Source: Patescibacteria group bacterium
Lineage (GTDB): Bacteria > Patescibacteriota > Microgenomatia > UBA1406 > GWC2-37-13
NCBI GenBank assembly: GCA_026004415.1
Contig: BPJC01000003.1
Span: forward strand, 1-49,177
Length of the DNA: 49,177 nt
Reading direction: 5' to 3'
Shown in pieces: positions 24,178-32,504 of the stretch. Every line of letters begins with the position of its first letter. Within the stretch, counting starts at the first letter, position 1. Made by a program: the position numbers and the translations under genes. The notes beneath the pieces were generated by a model. It had not been told where the DNA came from, ran no database searches, and saw only the letters and a list, made by a program, of their open reading frames with translations.

Positions 24178-24914
24178 TATTCTATTTTATCATTTTTTAT
24201 CTGTCCTAAGAATTCAATATTTAAAGCCTTATTAAATCTTTTTTCTCTAATCTCAAAAACAGGTAAATCTTCAAAAGTCTTTGATATAGCCGTCCAGAAA
24301 ATTAAATCTGTTTCAGTTGCAAGCATTTGATAAAAAAAATCTTTGTCTAATTTATCAGAGTAGAGAGGTTGGACTGCTTTTTGATTATATAAAACCTCTG
24401 AAAGCTGTTTAGTTTTTTCAAAAAACCTCTTTTGGTTAAAAATAAGAAGATAAAAATTATTTTGGCGGAAATCTTTAAGTTGTGGGTAAATAAAAAAATC
24501 AGTTTTATTTATTATCAAAGCTGAGAATGTTTTAAAAACTTTTGCATCTTTTTTTAAAATCGTAAAGTTTTCAGGTGTTAAAATGTTTTGATCTTCATTT
24601 TCATTTTTGATTTTTTTGTCAATCAGTTTATAAAAGCAACATCTGTTGTTTTCTGTATGAACAGCAAAAATTTTGCCAAAAATTTTCTCGTAAATATTGA
24701 TAAATTTATCTTTATTAAGCTCAAATCCATAGTTGTCTAAGGTTTTTCTTATTGCTAAAAACAATCCGTTATTGCCTCCGGGAAAGGTTAAGAATTTTTT
24801 ATCTTCAAAAAGCAACACAGGATCTTGATCAATGCAATAAATAGAGCTTTGGAACTGTCTAATATCCTGCAAAATTTTGTCTAGATTTTTGTCAATTAGT
24901 TGTTTTGTTACCAC
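24177..24914 (-). CDS. Unknown protein coupled to the PIN gene
   Basis: 245 residues. No signal peptide or membrane helix. Segments such as DPVLLFEDKKFLTFPGGNNG and FGKIFAVHTENNRCCFYKLI are not from a family I recognise. It does not show the K-x-D-G motif of RNA ligases, so it is not the expected ligase partner. The TAATG overlap with the PIN gene suggests the two act together. Confidence 0.5.
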   Translation of the reverse strand: MVTKQLIDKNLDKILQDIRQFQSSIYCIDQDPVLLFEDKKFLTFPGGNNGLFLAIRKTLDNYGFELNKDKFINIYEKIFGKIFAVHTENNRCCFYKLIDKKIKNENEDQNILTPENFTILKKDAKVFKTFSALIINKTDFFIYPQLKDFRQNNFYLLIFNQKRFFEKTKQLSEVLYNQKAVQPLYSDKLDKDFFYQMLATETDLIFWTAISKTFEDLPVFEIREKRFNKALNIEFLGQIKNDKIE

Positions 24915-25059
24915 AGCTTATTAACTTTAACTAACTTAAATATTTATCTTTTTGTTCAATAAATTATATAGCTAAACTTAAATTTTTTGTTTCAATTTGA
25001 GTTTGGTTATAGTATAGCCTTCAACTTTATGTGATATAGTTTTATACAAATTTTTATGC

Positions 25060-25088
25060 TTGACACACAAGTTGTAGTGTTATATTCT
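25060..25088 (+). promoter_or_regulatory. Promoter with NrdR box before nrdR-nrdJ
   Basis: TTGACA (25060-25065), then either TATATT (25081-25086, spacing 15) or TATTCT (25083-25088, spacing 17). The spacer holds ACACAAGTTGTAGTGT (25065-25080), close to the NrdR box consensus ACAC-w-ATAT-n-T-w-GTGT. NrdR binding here would block RNA polymerase and repress its own operon when dATP/ATP is high. I see no convincing second box. Confidence 0.6.
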
Positions 25089-25116
25089 TTCCTTGAACTC
25101 TAAATAAGTTTTGATC

Positions 25117-25560
25117 ATGAAATGTGTTTTTTGTTTAAACAGTACGACTGAAGTTGTTGAAACGAGGGTTATCAATAGTGGTTTAGCTATAAGGAGAAGG
25201 AGAAAATGTCCTAAATGCGAGAAAAGATTTACAACTTATGAGAGATTAGAGGTTTTGCCGATTTTAGTAATTAAAAGAGATGGAAGACGGGAGAAGTTTG
25301 ATGAACAAAAAGTTAGACAGGGTATTATCAAAGCCAGTGAAAAAACAACAGTTACAAATGAAGTTATTGATGATATTGTAGATAAAGTGTGGAATAAGAT
25401 TAGGCAGAACAACTCAACTGAGATTAAAAGTGTAGAGATAGGTAGACTGATTGCTGATGAACTGAAGAAGATTGATAGAATAGCTTATATAAGATTTGCT
25501 AGCGTGTTTAAAAGATTTGTTGATATTGAAGATTTAAATAATGAAATAAAAAAGTTATAA
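25117..25560 (+). CDS. nrdR: Transcriptional repressor NrdR
   Basis: 147 residues from ATG 25117 (a TTG two codons earlier is less likely). Zinc ribbon CVFC ... CPKC within MKCVFCLNSTTEVVETRV and RRRRKCPKCEKRFTTYER, then the ATP-cone VIKRDGRREKFDEQKVRQGI. Length and layout match NrdR, the nucleotide-sensing repressor of ribonucleotide reductase genes. It lies 17 bases before the reductase gene in one operon, whose promoter carries an NrdR box. Confidence 0.95.
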   Translation: MKCVFCLNSTTEVVETRVINSGLAIRRRRKCPKCEKRFTTYERLEVLPILVIKRDGRREKFDEQKVRQGIIKASEKTTVTNEVIDDIVDKVWNKIRQNNSTEIKSVEIGRLIADELKKIDRIAYIRFASVFKRFVDIEDLNNEIKKL

Positions 25561-25577
25561 ATTTTTAAATTAGTTTT

Positions 25578-27923
25578 ATGAACAACTCTGATATTTCCAC
25601 TAAGGTCTTTTTAGATAGATACTCTCTTAAAGATGAAAAGGGCAATCCTATAGAGAAAACGCCACAAGAGCTTTGGAGAAGAGTAGCCAAGGCTGTTGCA
25701 AGTAATGAGAAGACAGCAAAACTTAAAAAAGATTGGGAGAAAAAATATTACTGGGCTATGGAAGATTTTAAATATGTGCCTGGAGGAAGAATCTTGACAG
25801 GCGCAGGTTCAGGCTATGGTGTTACTTTTTATAACTGTTTTGTTATTCCTTCGCCTCAAGATTCAAGAGGAGGGATCGTTGATTGTTTAAAAAATATGAT
25901 TGAGATTATGTCTCGTGGCGGAGGAGTTGGTATTAATCTATCTACTTTAAGACCAAGAGGTGCTAGAGTGTTGAAGGTCAATGGTTTTTCTTCAGGTCCT
26001 ATGAACTGGGCTGAATTATTTTCTTTGGCTACAAGAGATATTATTCAACAGGGTGGCACTAGAAGAGGCGCATTAATGTTAATGCTCTGGGATTGGCATC
26101 CAGATATTGAGGAGTTTATAACAGTAAAGCAAGATCTAAATAGAATTACTGGAGCAAACCTTTCTGTTTGTGTTTCAGATAAGTTTATGGAGGCTGTTAA
26201 AAAAGATCAAGACTGGCAGTTGGTCTTTCCAGATACACGGGATCCTGAGTATGATCAGTTATGGGATGGAGATATAGAAAAATGGAAAAAAATGGGCAAG
26301 AAACTAAATGTTTACAAGACTGTAAAAGCCAGAAAGATCTGGGATCTAATTGCAGAAGCCGCTTGGAAATCAGCTGAGCCTGGCGTTGTGTTTATGGAAA
26401 GATATAATAAACTTTATAACAATTGGTACTGGAATAAAATAATCTGTGTAAATCCTTGCGGAGAAGAAGGTTTACCTGCATGGGGGGTGTGTAATTTGGG
26501 CTCTATAAATCTATCTGCTTTAGTAAAAGGCGATGGTATTGACAAAAAAGCTGAGTTTGATTTTGATCTGTTGAAAAAGATTGTACGAATAGCAGTTAGA
26601 TTTCAAGACAATATTATTGATTTAGATAATTATTTTTTTGAGGGTATTAGAAAGACACAGCTTGAAGGAGAGAGGAGAATCGGTTTAGGCACAATGGGTT
26701 TAGGCGATGCTTTAATAAAACTTCATTTAAGATACGGATCAGATCAGTCTTTAAAGTTTATAGACAAAGTTTATAAAATAATCAGAGATGAAGCTTACAG
26801 TGAGTCTGCTAGATTAGCAAAAGAAAAAGGCAGTTTTCCTAAATTTGATAAGAGTAAATATCTGAAAGGTGGTTTTATAAAACAACTGCCAGACTCTGTT
26901 AAAAAAGAGATATCAAAGAACGGCATTAGAAATTCTTTATTGCTAATGCAGGCTCCTACTGGAACAACATCTTTATTTGCTGGTACAACCTCTGGTATTG
27001 AGCCTGTTTTTGAGTTTGAGTTTCTACGAAAAGACAGATTAGGTCAGCATATCATTAGACATCATTTATGGGAGAAATGGTATAACAAGCATAAGAAAGA
27101 TTATGAAGCTGGTAAAATCAAAAAACCAGATTACTTTGTTTCAGCAAACGAATTAACTCCAGAAGATCATGTTAAGGTTCAAGCCGCAATACAAAAATAT
27201 GTTGACGCTTCTATTTCAAAAACAGTAAATGCTCCTAATACTTATACAGTTGATGATGTAAAAAAACTTTATAACCTTGCCTATTATCTAGGTTGTAAAG
27301 GTATTACTTTTTATAGAGAAGGATCTAGAGATGCTGTTTTGGAAAGAATTGATAAGAATAAAGAAGAACCGAAAGAAGATAATGAGCCTAAGATTAGACC
27401 AAGGCCAATGGTTGTCTCTGGAACAACTTACAAAGTTAATACGCCTGTAGGCACAGCTTTCATTACTATAAATACTGATCCTGAAAGAGAAGAAGAGCCT
27501 TTAGAGGTTTTTGTTAATGTTGGAAAAGCTGGATCAGATGTTGCGGCAATGGCAGAGGGTTTAGGTAGAGTTATATCTTTATTTTTAAGGGTATCATCTA
27601 AACTTAAGCCAAAAGAAAAGGTCACTGAACTTATTAAAGAACTTAAAGATATTGGAGGAGCCCGGACTTTAGGTTTTGGTCAGAACAAGATAAGAAGTCT
27701 GCCAGACGCAGTTGCAAAGGTTTTAACAATGCATTATAAAATTAACGCTAATGGATCTGCTAAAGACTATGATTTACCTTTGCTGGTTAATTCACAAACG
27801 CAAGAGAGTTTGATTAAGACCGGAGCCAGTTCTTTTGATCTTTGTCCTGGTTGTGGAGAGTTCAATTTAGTTCATGAAGAAGGTTGTAAAAAATGCTATT
27901 CCTGTGGTTATAGCGAATGTTAA
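25578..27923 (+). CDS. nrdJ: Adenosylcobalamin-dependent ribonucleotide reductase (class II)
   Basis: 781 residues. FYNCFVIPSPQDSRGGI carries the first redox Cys. IEIMSRGGGVGINLSTLRPR and LATRDIIQQGGTRRGALMLM form the substrate site. NPCGEEGLPAWGVCNLGSIN has the N-x-C-x-E radical site and partner Cys. LLMQAPTGTTSLFAGTTSGI is the phosphate loop. The tail CPGCGEFNLVHEEGCKKCYS ends in the Zn/redox cysteines usual in NrdJ. It makes deoxynucleotides with B12 as radical source and needs neither oxygen nor a second subunit. The next gene supplies adenosylcobalamin. Confidence 0.96.
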   Translation: MNNSDISTKVFLDRYSLKDEKGNPIEKTPQELWRRVAKAVASNEKTAKLKKDWEKKYYWAMEDFKYVPGGRILTGAGSGYGVTFYNCFVIPSPQDSRGGIVDCLKNMIEIMSRGGGVGINLSTLRPRGARVLKVNGFSSGPMNWAELFSLATRDIIQQGGTRRGALMLMLWDWHPDIEEFITVKQDLNRITGANLSVCVSDKFMEAVKKDQDWQLVFPDTRDPEYDQLWDGDIEKWKKMGKKLNVYKTVKARKIWDLIAEAAWKSAEPGVVFMERYNKLYNNWYWNKIICVNPCGEEGLPAWGVCNLGSINLSALVKGDGIDKKAEFDFDLLKKIVRIAVRFQDNIIDLDNYFFEGIRKTQLEGERRIGLGTMGLGDALIKLHLRYGSDQSLKFIDKVYKIIRDEAYSESARLAKEKGSFPKFDKSKYLKGGFIKQLPDSVKKEISKNGIRNSLLLMQAPTGTTSLFAGTTSGIEPVFEFEFLRKDRLGQHIIRHHLWEKWYNKHKKDYEAGKIKKPDYFVSANELTPEDHVKVQAAIQKYVDASISKTVNAPNTYTVDDVKKLYNLAYYLGCKGITFYREGSRDAVLERIDKNKEEPKEDNEPKIRPRPMVVSGTTYKVNTPVGTAFITINTDPEREEEPLEVFVNVGKAGSDVAAMAEGLGRVISLFLRVSSKLKPKEKVTELIKELKDIGGARTLGFGQNKIRSLPDAVAKVLTMHYKINANGSAKDYDLPLLVNSQTQESLIKTGASSFDLCPGCGEFNLVHEEGCKKCYSCGYSEC

Positions 27924-27932
27924 GTTGTTTGT

Positions 27933-28475
27933 ATGGTAAAGCTATATACTAAAAACGGCGATTCTGGCAATAGTTCTTTGTTTTCTGGAAAAAGGTTAAA
28001 AAAATCTGATTTGATTTTTGAGGCTTTAGGACAGATAGATGAGCTTAATGCTTTAATTAGTCTAGTTTTATCTAAAATGTATTTTAAAGAGTTTTCTGAT
28101 TTGTTGATTGAGATACAAAAAATTAATTATTTGGTAATGGCAACTTTGGCAGGTGATAAAAGACCTATAGCGGGCATAAGTGATTTAATAAAAAAATTAG
28201 AACAAAAGATAGATTTTGTGCTATCAAAAAAGGAAGTTTCAAATAGATTTTTGTTGTTTAATGACAACCTGTTTTCAGCTGAAGCAAATTTTTTAAGAAC
28301 TTTTGTAAGAAAGGTAGAGCGAGTTTTAGTTAGCTGTCTAATAGACTATAAATGTTTAGATAATAAAGAGAGTAAATCTTTAATTCTTGCCTATGTTAAC
28401 AGGTTGTCTGACTTTTTCTTTGCTGTTTCGCTTTGGTATGCTGATCGTAAAACTGAATTAGTTAGAAAGGCTTAA
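27933..28475 (+). CDS. Cob(I)alamin adenosyltransferase, PduO type
   Basis: 180 residues. The start MVKLYTKNGDSGNSSLFSGK has the Y-T-K-x-G-D-x-G motif that binds ATP, and FEALGQIDELNALISLVL the D-E-L-N helix. Later, NRLSDFFFAVSLWYADR matches the closing N-R-L-S-D-x-(L/F)-F helix. It transfers adenosyl from ATP to cobalamin, making the cofactor of the reductase encoded nine bases upstream. Operon position makes the functional link strong. Confidence 0.9.
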   Translation: MVKLYTKNGDSGNSSLFSGKRLKKSDLIFEALGQIDELNALISLVLSKMYFKEFSDLLIEIQKINYLVMATLAGDKRPIAGISDLIKKLEQKIDFVLSKKEVSNRFLLFNDNLFSAEANFLRTFVRKVERVLVSCLIDYKCLDNKESKSLILAYVNRLSDFFFAVSLWYADRKTELVRKA

Positions 28476-28514
28476 TCTTGATGGTTCTTTTAATAATGTT
28501 TATACTTATTTAAT

Positions 28515-28928
28515 ATGACTAATTACACTCCTATTGATATCAATAAATTGCAAGAAAAGTTTTTTCTAAGGGCTGGTTCAAAAGAAAGTTTTCTTCCAGC
28601 ACAATCTATTGAAGAGTCTGCAGATTATGGTGGTAAGGAAACAAAAGAATTAGATCTTGAAAATAGAGTACAGGTTCGTCAGCAAGAAATAAAAATAGAT
28701 AAGAGTTTGTTTAAGTATGGACTAAAACCAGTTAAGGTAGAGTTTGAAGAAGGTACAGAAAACAGTTTAAATTTTGGAGTAAGCGATGATAAAATCTGGA
28801 ATGGGTTGCACGCTCCTGTAAACTCATCTTTACGATGGTTCTCAGAGCTTGCTGTCTACATTCTTAAGAAATTCAATATTAAATTAAAGAAGGTCAATGG
28901 CAAAGTTATTAGAGTAATGACTGGCTGA
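28515..28928 (+). CDS. Small protein of unknown function after the adenosyltransferase
   Basis: 137 residues, no signal peptide or membrane helix. Acidic N-terminal half, then KVEFEEGTENSLNFGVSDDK and a C-terminal helix-strand LAVYILKKFNIKLKKVNGKV. Forty bases after the previous gene, so it may belong to the same operon. No family recognised. Confidence 0.5.
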   Translation: MTNYTPIDINKLQEKFFLRAGSKESFLPAQSIEESADYGGKETKELDLENRVQVRQQEIKIDKSLFKYGLKPVKVEFEEGTENSLNFGVSDDKIWNGLHAPVNSSLRWFSELAVYILKKFNIKLKKVNGKVIRVMTG

Positions 28929-28940
28929 CTAATAAGATCC

Positions 28941-29261
28941 TTATATAACTTTATTTATTTCTTCTAAAAACCCGTTTTTATCTCTTGCTCCTATAAACTC
29001 TGCTACTTTTTTTCCATTTTTAAAGATTAAGAAAGTGGGTATTGACATTATATTATATTCTTGAGCCAGGTCTTGATTTTCGTCTACATTTACTTTTACA
29101 AATTTTAGTTTGTTTTGTAGCTCTTCTGCTAATTCTTCAAAAATTGGAGCAGTTATTTTGCAAGGTCCGCACCAATCAGCGAAAAAATCAACTATAACTG
29201 GGAGTTCTGATTCTAAGACTTCTTTTTTGAAACTCTCTGTTGTTGCTATTGACACGCTCAT
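28941..29261 (-). CDS. trxA: Thioredoxin
   Basis: 106 residues. VIVDFFADWCGPCKITAPIF holds the W-C-G-P-C-K redox site. MSIPTFLIFKNGKKVAEFIG contains the cis-Pro loop. Length and order are those of thioredoxin 1. It likely supplies electrons to the neighbouring class II reductase and keeps cytosolic thiols reduced. Convergent to the nrd operon. Confidence 0.96.
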   Translation of the reverse strand: MSVSIATTESFKKEVLESELPVIVDFFADWCGPCKITAPIFEELAEELQNKLKFVKVNVDENQDLAQEYNIMSIPTFLIFKNGKKVAEFIGARDKNGFLEEINKVI

Positions 29262-29344
29262 AATTGTGAGTATATCAAAAAATATATTTTTGTAAAGTAG
29301 TTTTTTAGGTTATGCAAACTGTTTAAAATATATATAATTAAATT

Positions 29345-29476
29345 ATGAGAAGAAAGTACTTTAAAATTTTGATAAAACAGTTATTGTATCTACTGCCATT
29401 CTTGTTTATTTTTGATTGGTTTATTATAAAAGAGAGAAGCTTTTTTTATTTATTAAAAGTTTTAAATTTGTTATGA
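29345..29476 (+). CDS. Small membrane peptide (43 aa)
   Basis: A basic start RRKYFKILIKQ followed by one hydrophobic helix LLYLLPFLFIFDWFII and a basic end. TATAAT at 29333-29338 lies six bases before the ATG, so the message is probably leaderless. The TGA overlaps the next ATG (29473) as ATGA, which supports a real coupled pair. Confidence 0.45.
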   Translation: MRRKYFKILIKQLLYLLPFLFIFDWFIIKERSFFYLLKVLNLL

Positions 29477-29769
29477 ATATTAGGTTTTTAAAATTCTTTT
29501 TTGATGAAAAAGATGTCTTTTTGCTCATATTTTTAATTATTGTTTCGTTAGCAAGTCTTTTTAATTTTAGTTTAGATCCGTTTAACAATAGGTCTTTAAT
29601 AGTAATTGGTTTGTTTGCTTTGTTTACAAGATCATTGGTTTCTGCTGTGAGATATGATAAGTATTTTTATATTATGATTATTGCTTTATTTTTAAGTTTG
29701 TTCTTTTCTCCTTATACTGTCGGGTTATATTTAACAATAGCTTTAATATGGTATTCAAAAACTGTTTGA
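29473..29769 (+). CDS. Small polytopic membrane protein
   Basis: 98 residues from ATG 29473; a longer frame from 29416 overlaps the small upstream ORF and is less likely. Three or four hydrophobic segments (VFLLIFLIIVSLASLFN, LIVIGLFALFTRSLVS, YFYIMIIALFLSLFFS, VGLYLTIALIWYS). The 3' end overlaps the next gene by 22 bases. It may anchor or export the secreted Cys-rich protein that follows. No family recognised. Confidence 0.5.
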   Translation: MNIRFLKFFFDEKDVFLLIFLIIVSLASLFNFSLDPFNNRSLIVIGLFALFTRSLVSAVRYDKYFYIMIIALFLSLFFSPYTVGLYLTIALIWYSKTV

Positions 29770-30782
29770 AAATTTTTTTAATAGGTTGTCTGTTGTTTTT
29801 AGGTTATTCTGCTGTATCAGCGCAGTCTTTAGAGCCTTATTGTAAAGATGGATTTTACGAAATTCCAAATGAACCGGTTTGTAGTAGAGCGCCTAAATGT
29901 GATGGTTATAATTATGATGAAACTGCAGAGTTGCCTTACCCAAATCCTCAGGCCTGCATGGGAGATGGAGATAATAGATTTGGTTGTGATGGTTGGGTTC
30001 CTTTATGTTGCTATGAGGTTGCCAGAACTGGAGATTTTACCAAATGCGTAGGTTATTGGGAAAGACTGTGGTGTTCTCCTTATCAATGTGATACAGCAAG
30101 GAGTAATGGCGCCAGCGATGATCAATGTGGTGGTAGTTGTCTGTGTGGTCATGCTTTTAAGTCTTATTGTGGAAAAAGACCGCCATTGCCTTTAGAGGAT
30201 AGGTTATCTGGCAAGTATAAATATGGTACTAGATTGAATTTGGCGACTCCAACGCCTACTGCTGTTCCTACACCTAATCCAACTGCACCTCAGACACCAA
30301 CGCCTACACCAACATTAGTTAGTTTTCCGACTTATCCTACAGGGACAACTACTATTGTGCCTGAACCGACTAAAGTTTTTTATAATATAAACTCAACTCC
30401 AACAATGGCTGTTCCAAAAAACAATTTTGTATCTCCTACACCAACTGAAAAAAAATTGCCAGAGGAATTTTTTCCCAAATGGTTTTTTGGAGAAGAGGAT
30501 AAAGAGCCAGCAACAACTCCGATAGCAACTCCAACAGTTGTTAACCCAACTCAAGGAGTAAAAAAATCATTCCGTCAGTACCTACAAGAAAGACGAGCTA
30601 AGGTAGCTTTTGAGATTAAAGTTGATTATAAGACAGTAGCGCCGATTGATTCTGGTATCAACAAGACGCAAGAAGTTAAAAAAGAAGTGTTATCTCTAGA
30701 CAAAAAAATTTCAAACACAATAGATAATTTTTTTAAAGATTTGTTCAATAATTTGCTTCATAATAAGATAGTTCTTTTTTGA
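29748..30782 (+). CDS. Secreted Cys-rich protein with Thr/Pro linker
   Basis: 344 residues. Signal peptide about 1-25 (FLIGCLLFLGYSAVSAQ). Residues 26-145 hold about 18 cysteines (CDGWVPLCCYEVARTG, DQCGGSCLCGHAFKSYCG), so a disulfide-knotted head is likely. Next a 100-residue linker with TPTPTAVPTPNPTAP type repeats, then a charged C-terminal helical part ending KDLFNNLLHNKIVLF. No LPXTG motif. A secreted or surface protein; the Cys-rich domain is not a family I know. Confidence 0.65.
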   Translation: MVFKNCLKIFLIGCLLFLGYSAVSAQSLEPYCKDGFYEIPNEPVCSRAPKCDGYNYDETAELPYPNPQACMGDGDNRFGCDGWVPLCCYEVARTGDFTKCVGYWERLWCSPYQCDTARSNGASDDQCGGSCLCGHAFKSYCGKRPPLPLEDRLSGKYKYGTRLNLATPTPTAVPTPNPTAPQTPTPTPTLVSFPTYPTGTTTIVPEPTKVFYNINSTPTMAVPKNNFVSPTPTEKKLPEEFFPKWFFGEEDKEPATTPIATPTVVNPTQGVKKSFRQYLQERRAKVAFEIKVDYKTVAPIDSGINKTQEVKKEVLSLDKKISNTIDNFFKDLFNNLLHNKIVLF

Positions 30783-30788
30783 TAGTTA

Positions 30789-32504
30789 ATGATTAGATTA
30801 GTTAGATATACAATTGTTTGGATTTTGTTTTTTATTTTTATAAAAAGTTCTGTTTTTGCGTTTTCACAAAATAAATTCGGTATTCATTTGGCTAGGCCTG
30901 ATTATGAAGAGGTGGTTAAGGCAGCAAATTTAGTCAATAGCTCTGGAGGTGAGTGGGGTTATGTAACAGTTGTTATGCAGGAAAATGAGCGAGATTTGCA
31001 AAGATGGCAAGATTTTTTCAATGAATTAAGAAGGCATAAGTTAATTCCAATTGTCAGATTAGCAAGTTCTCCTGAAGGCAGTGTCTGGAGAAGGCCAGAT
31101 AGATCAAGTATAGATGACTGGGTTAATTTTTTGCAGAGTTTAAACTGGGTTGTAAAGGACCGTTATATAATTTTATTTAATGAACCTAATCATGCAGTTG
31201 AGTGGGGAGGCCGGGTTGATCCAGTAGATTATGCAGATACAGCATTGGAGTTTGCCAAAAGACTGAAACAGGTAGATAGCAATTATTTTATTATGTTAGC
31301 TGGTGTTGATTTGGCCGCTCCTGATTCAATGCCTAATTATATGTCTGCAGATAGATTTATAACAACTGTAGTAAATAGAATTGGAAAAGAGAACTTTGAG
31401 ACCTTTTTTTCAGGTTGGGCAAGTCACTCATATCCTAATCCTTCTTTTTCCGCAAGCGTTTTTAAAACAGGGAGGTTAAGTGTTCAGGGTTATAAATGGG
31501 AGCTTAGTTTATTAAGATCTTTAGGAATAGATAAAGATCTGCCTGTTTTTATTACTGAGACTGGTTGGCGTTTGGGAGGAAGTTTAAGCGAGTCATTAAT
31601 TGCTGATTATTATCGATATGCTTTTGTTAATATTTGGCTACCTGATAAAGATGTTGTTGCTGTTACACCTTTTATTCTAAATTATCATACAGAACCTTTT
31701 GCTAGTTTCTCATGGCAAAAGCCAAATCAGAACGATTTTTATGAATTTTATAATGTTGTCTCCGAAATTCCTAAAGTGCAGGGAGATCCTGAAATTATAG
31801 ATACAGCTGAAATTAAAGGTTATGTAGGAAAAAAACTTATAGCAAACTCTAAATATCGATTTAAAATTGAGATTACAAATACTGGCCAAAAGATTTGGTC
31901 TGACTCAAGCAAGTATAAGATGACTTTAGTTGCTGATAACAATAAAGATTTAAAAGATAGTTTTGATATTAAGTTTACAAAGATTCCTCAATTGGAGCCA
32001 GAGGAGTCTTCAGTTGTTTATTTGGATTTTTTTACAAAAAAGCCTGGCTTGGACCTTAATCTATACTTAGTACTTAAAGACGATAGAGGATATGAGATTG
32101 CTAAAACAGAACCTTGGTTTTTAGAAGTTTCAAAATCTCCTTCATTGTTTATAAGTTTAAGATTATTCCCAAAGGTTTATAAACCAACAACAGAGGTTGA
32201 GGTTCAGATATTTGATAATAACGACTCTTTGGTTTTCAAGAAAAAACCAGTTAAGATTGTCAAAGGCGAAGGATTTATAGATCAGGTTTTTAATATTGAG
32301 TATGACAAAAAGTACCGCGTTGTTGTTTTAAAGGAGTATTATCTGCCTAGGCAAAGTTTTGTAGTTTTTAGGTCTGATCAGGAGAAAATCAACCTCAAAT
32401 CTTTACTGCCATTGGATTTAGATGCAGATGGAGCCTTTGAAGTTTCTGATTTGCTCAAGTCTTTTGTTAGTTTAAGTTCTTGGTCTAGATGGTTGCCTTT
32501 TTAG
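30789..32504 (+). CDS. Secreted glycoside hydrolase-like protein with NBR1-like and dockerin-like parts
   Basis: 571 residues. Signal peptide (1-25). A TIM-barrel domain (about 28-335) has IILFNEPNHAVEWGG, with the acid/base Glu after Asn as in clan GH-A, and PVFITETGWRLGGS, the nucleophile Glu. Residues about 355-455 read KFEIT-like FKIEITNTGQKIWSDSSKY, the N-T-G-x-x-x-W motif of NBR1-like Ig domains. The end has LDLDADGAFEVSDLLKSF, one calcium-loop repeat as in dockerins. It probably acts on glycans outside the cell; substrate not predictable. The last four bases overlap the convergent epimerase gene. Confidence 0.7.
   Translation: MIRLVRYTIVWILFFIFIKSSVFAFSQNKFGIHLARPDYEEVVKAANLVNSSGGEWGYVTVVMQENERDLQRWQDFFNELRRHKLIPIVRLASSPEGSVWRRPDRSSIDDWVNFLQSLNWVVKDRYIILFNEPNHAVEWGGRVDPVDYADTALEFAKRLKQVDSNYFIMLAGVDLAAPDSMPNYMSADRFITTVVNRIGKENFETFFSGWASHSYPNPSFSASVFKTGRLSVQGYKWELSLLRSLGIDKDLPVFITETGWRLGGSLSESLIADYYRYAFVNIWLPDKDVVAVTPFILNYHTEPFASFSWQKPNQNDFYEFYNVVSEIPKVQGDPEIIDTAEIKGYVGKKLIANSKYRFKIEITNTGQKIWSDSSKYKMTLVADNNKDLKDSFDIKFTKIPQLEPEESSVVYLDFFTKKPGLDLNLYLVLKDDRGYEIAKTEPWFLEVSKSPSLFISLRLFPKVYKPTTEVEVQIFDNNDSLVFKKKPVKIVKGEGFIDQVFNIEYDKKYRVVVLKEYYLPRQSFVVFRSDQEKINLKSLLPLDLDADGAFEVSDLLKSFVSLSSWSRWLPF

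Noticed and set aside
23551-24914. Toxin-antitoxin pair of the VapBC type
   Set aside because: The PIN protein is longer than VapC and its motifs fit the RNA-ligase-partner group; the partner has no DNA-binding domain visible.
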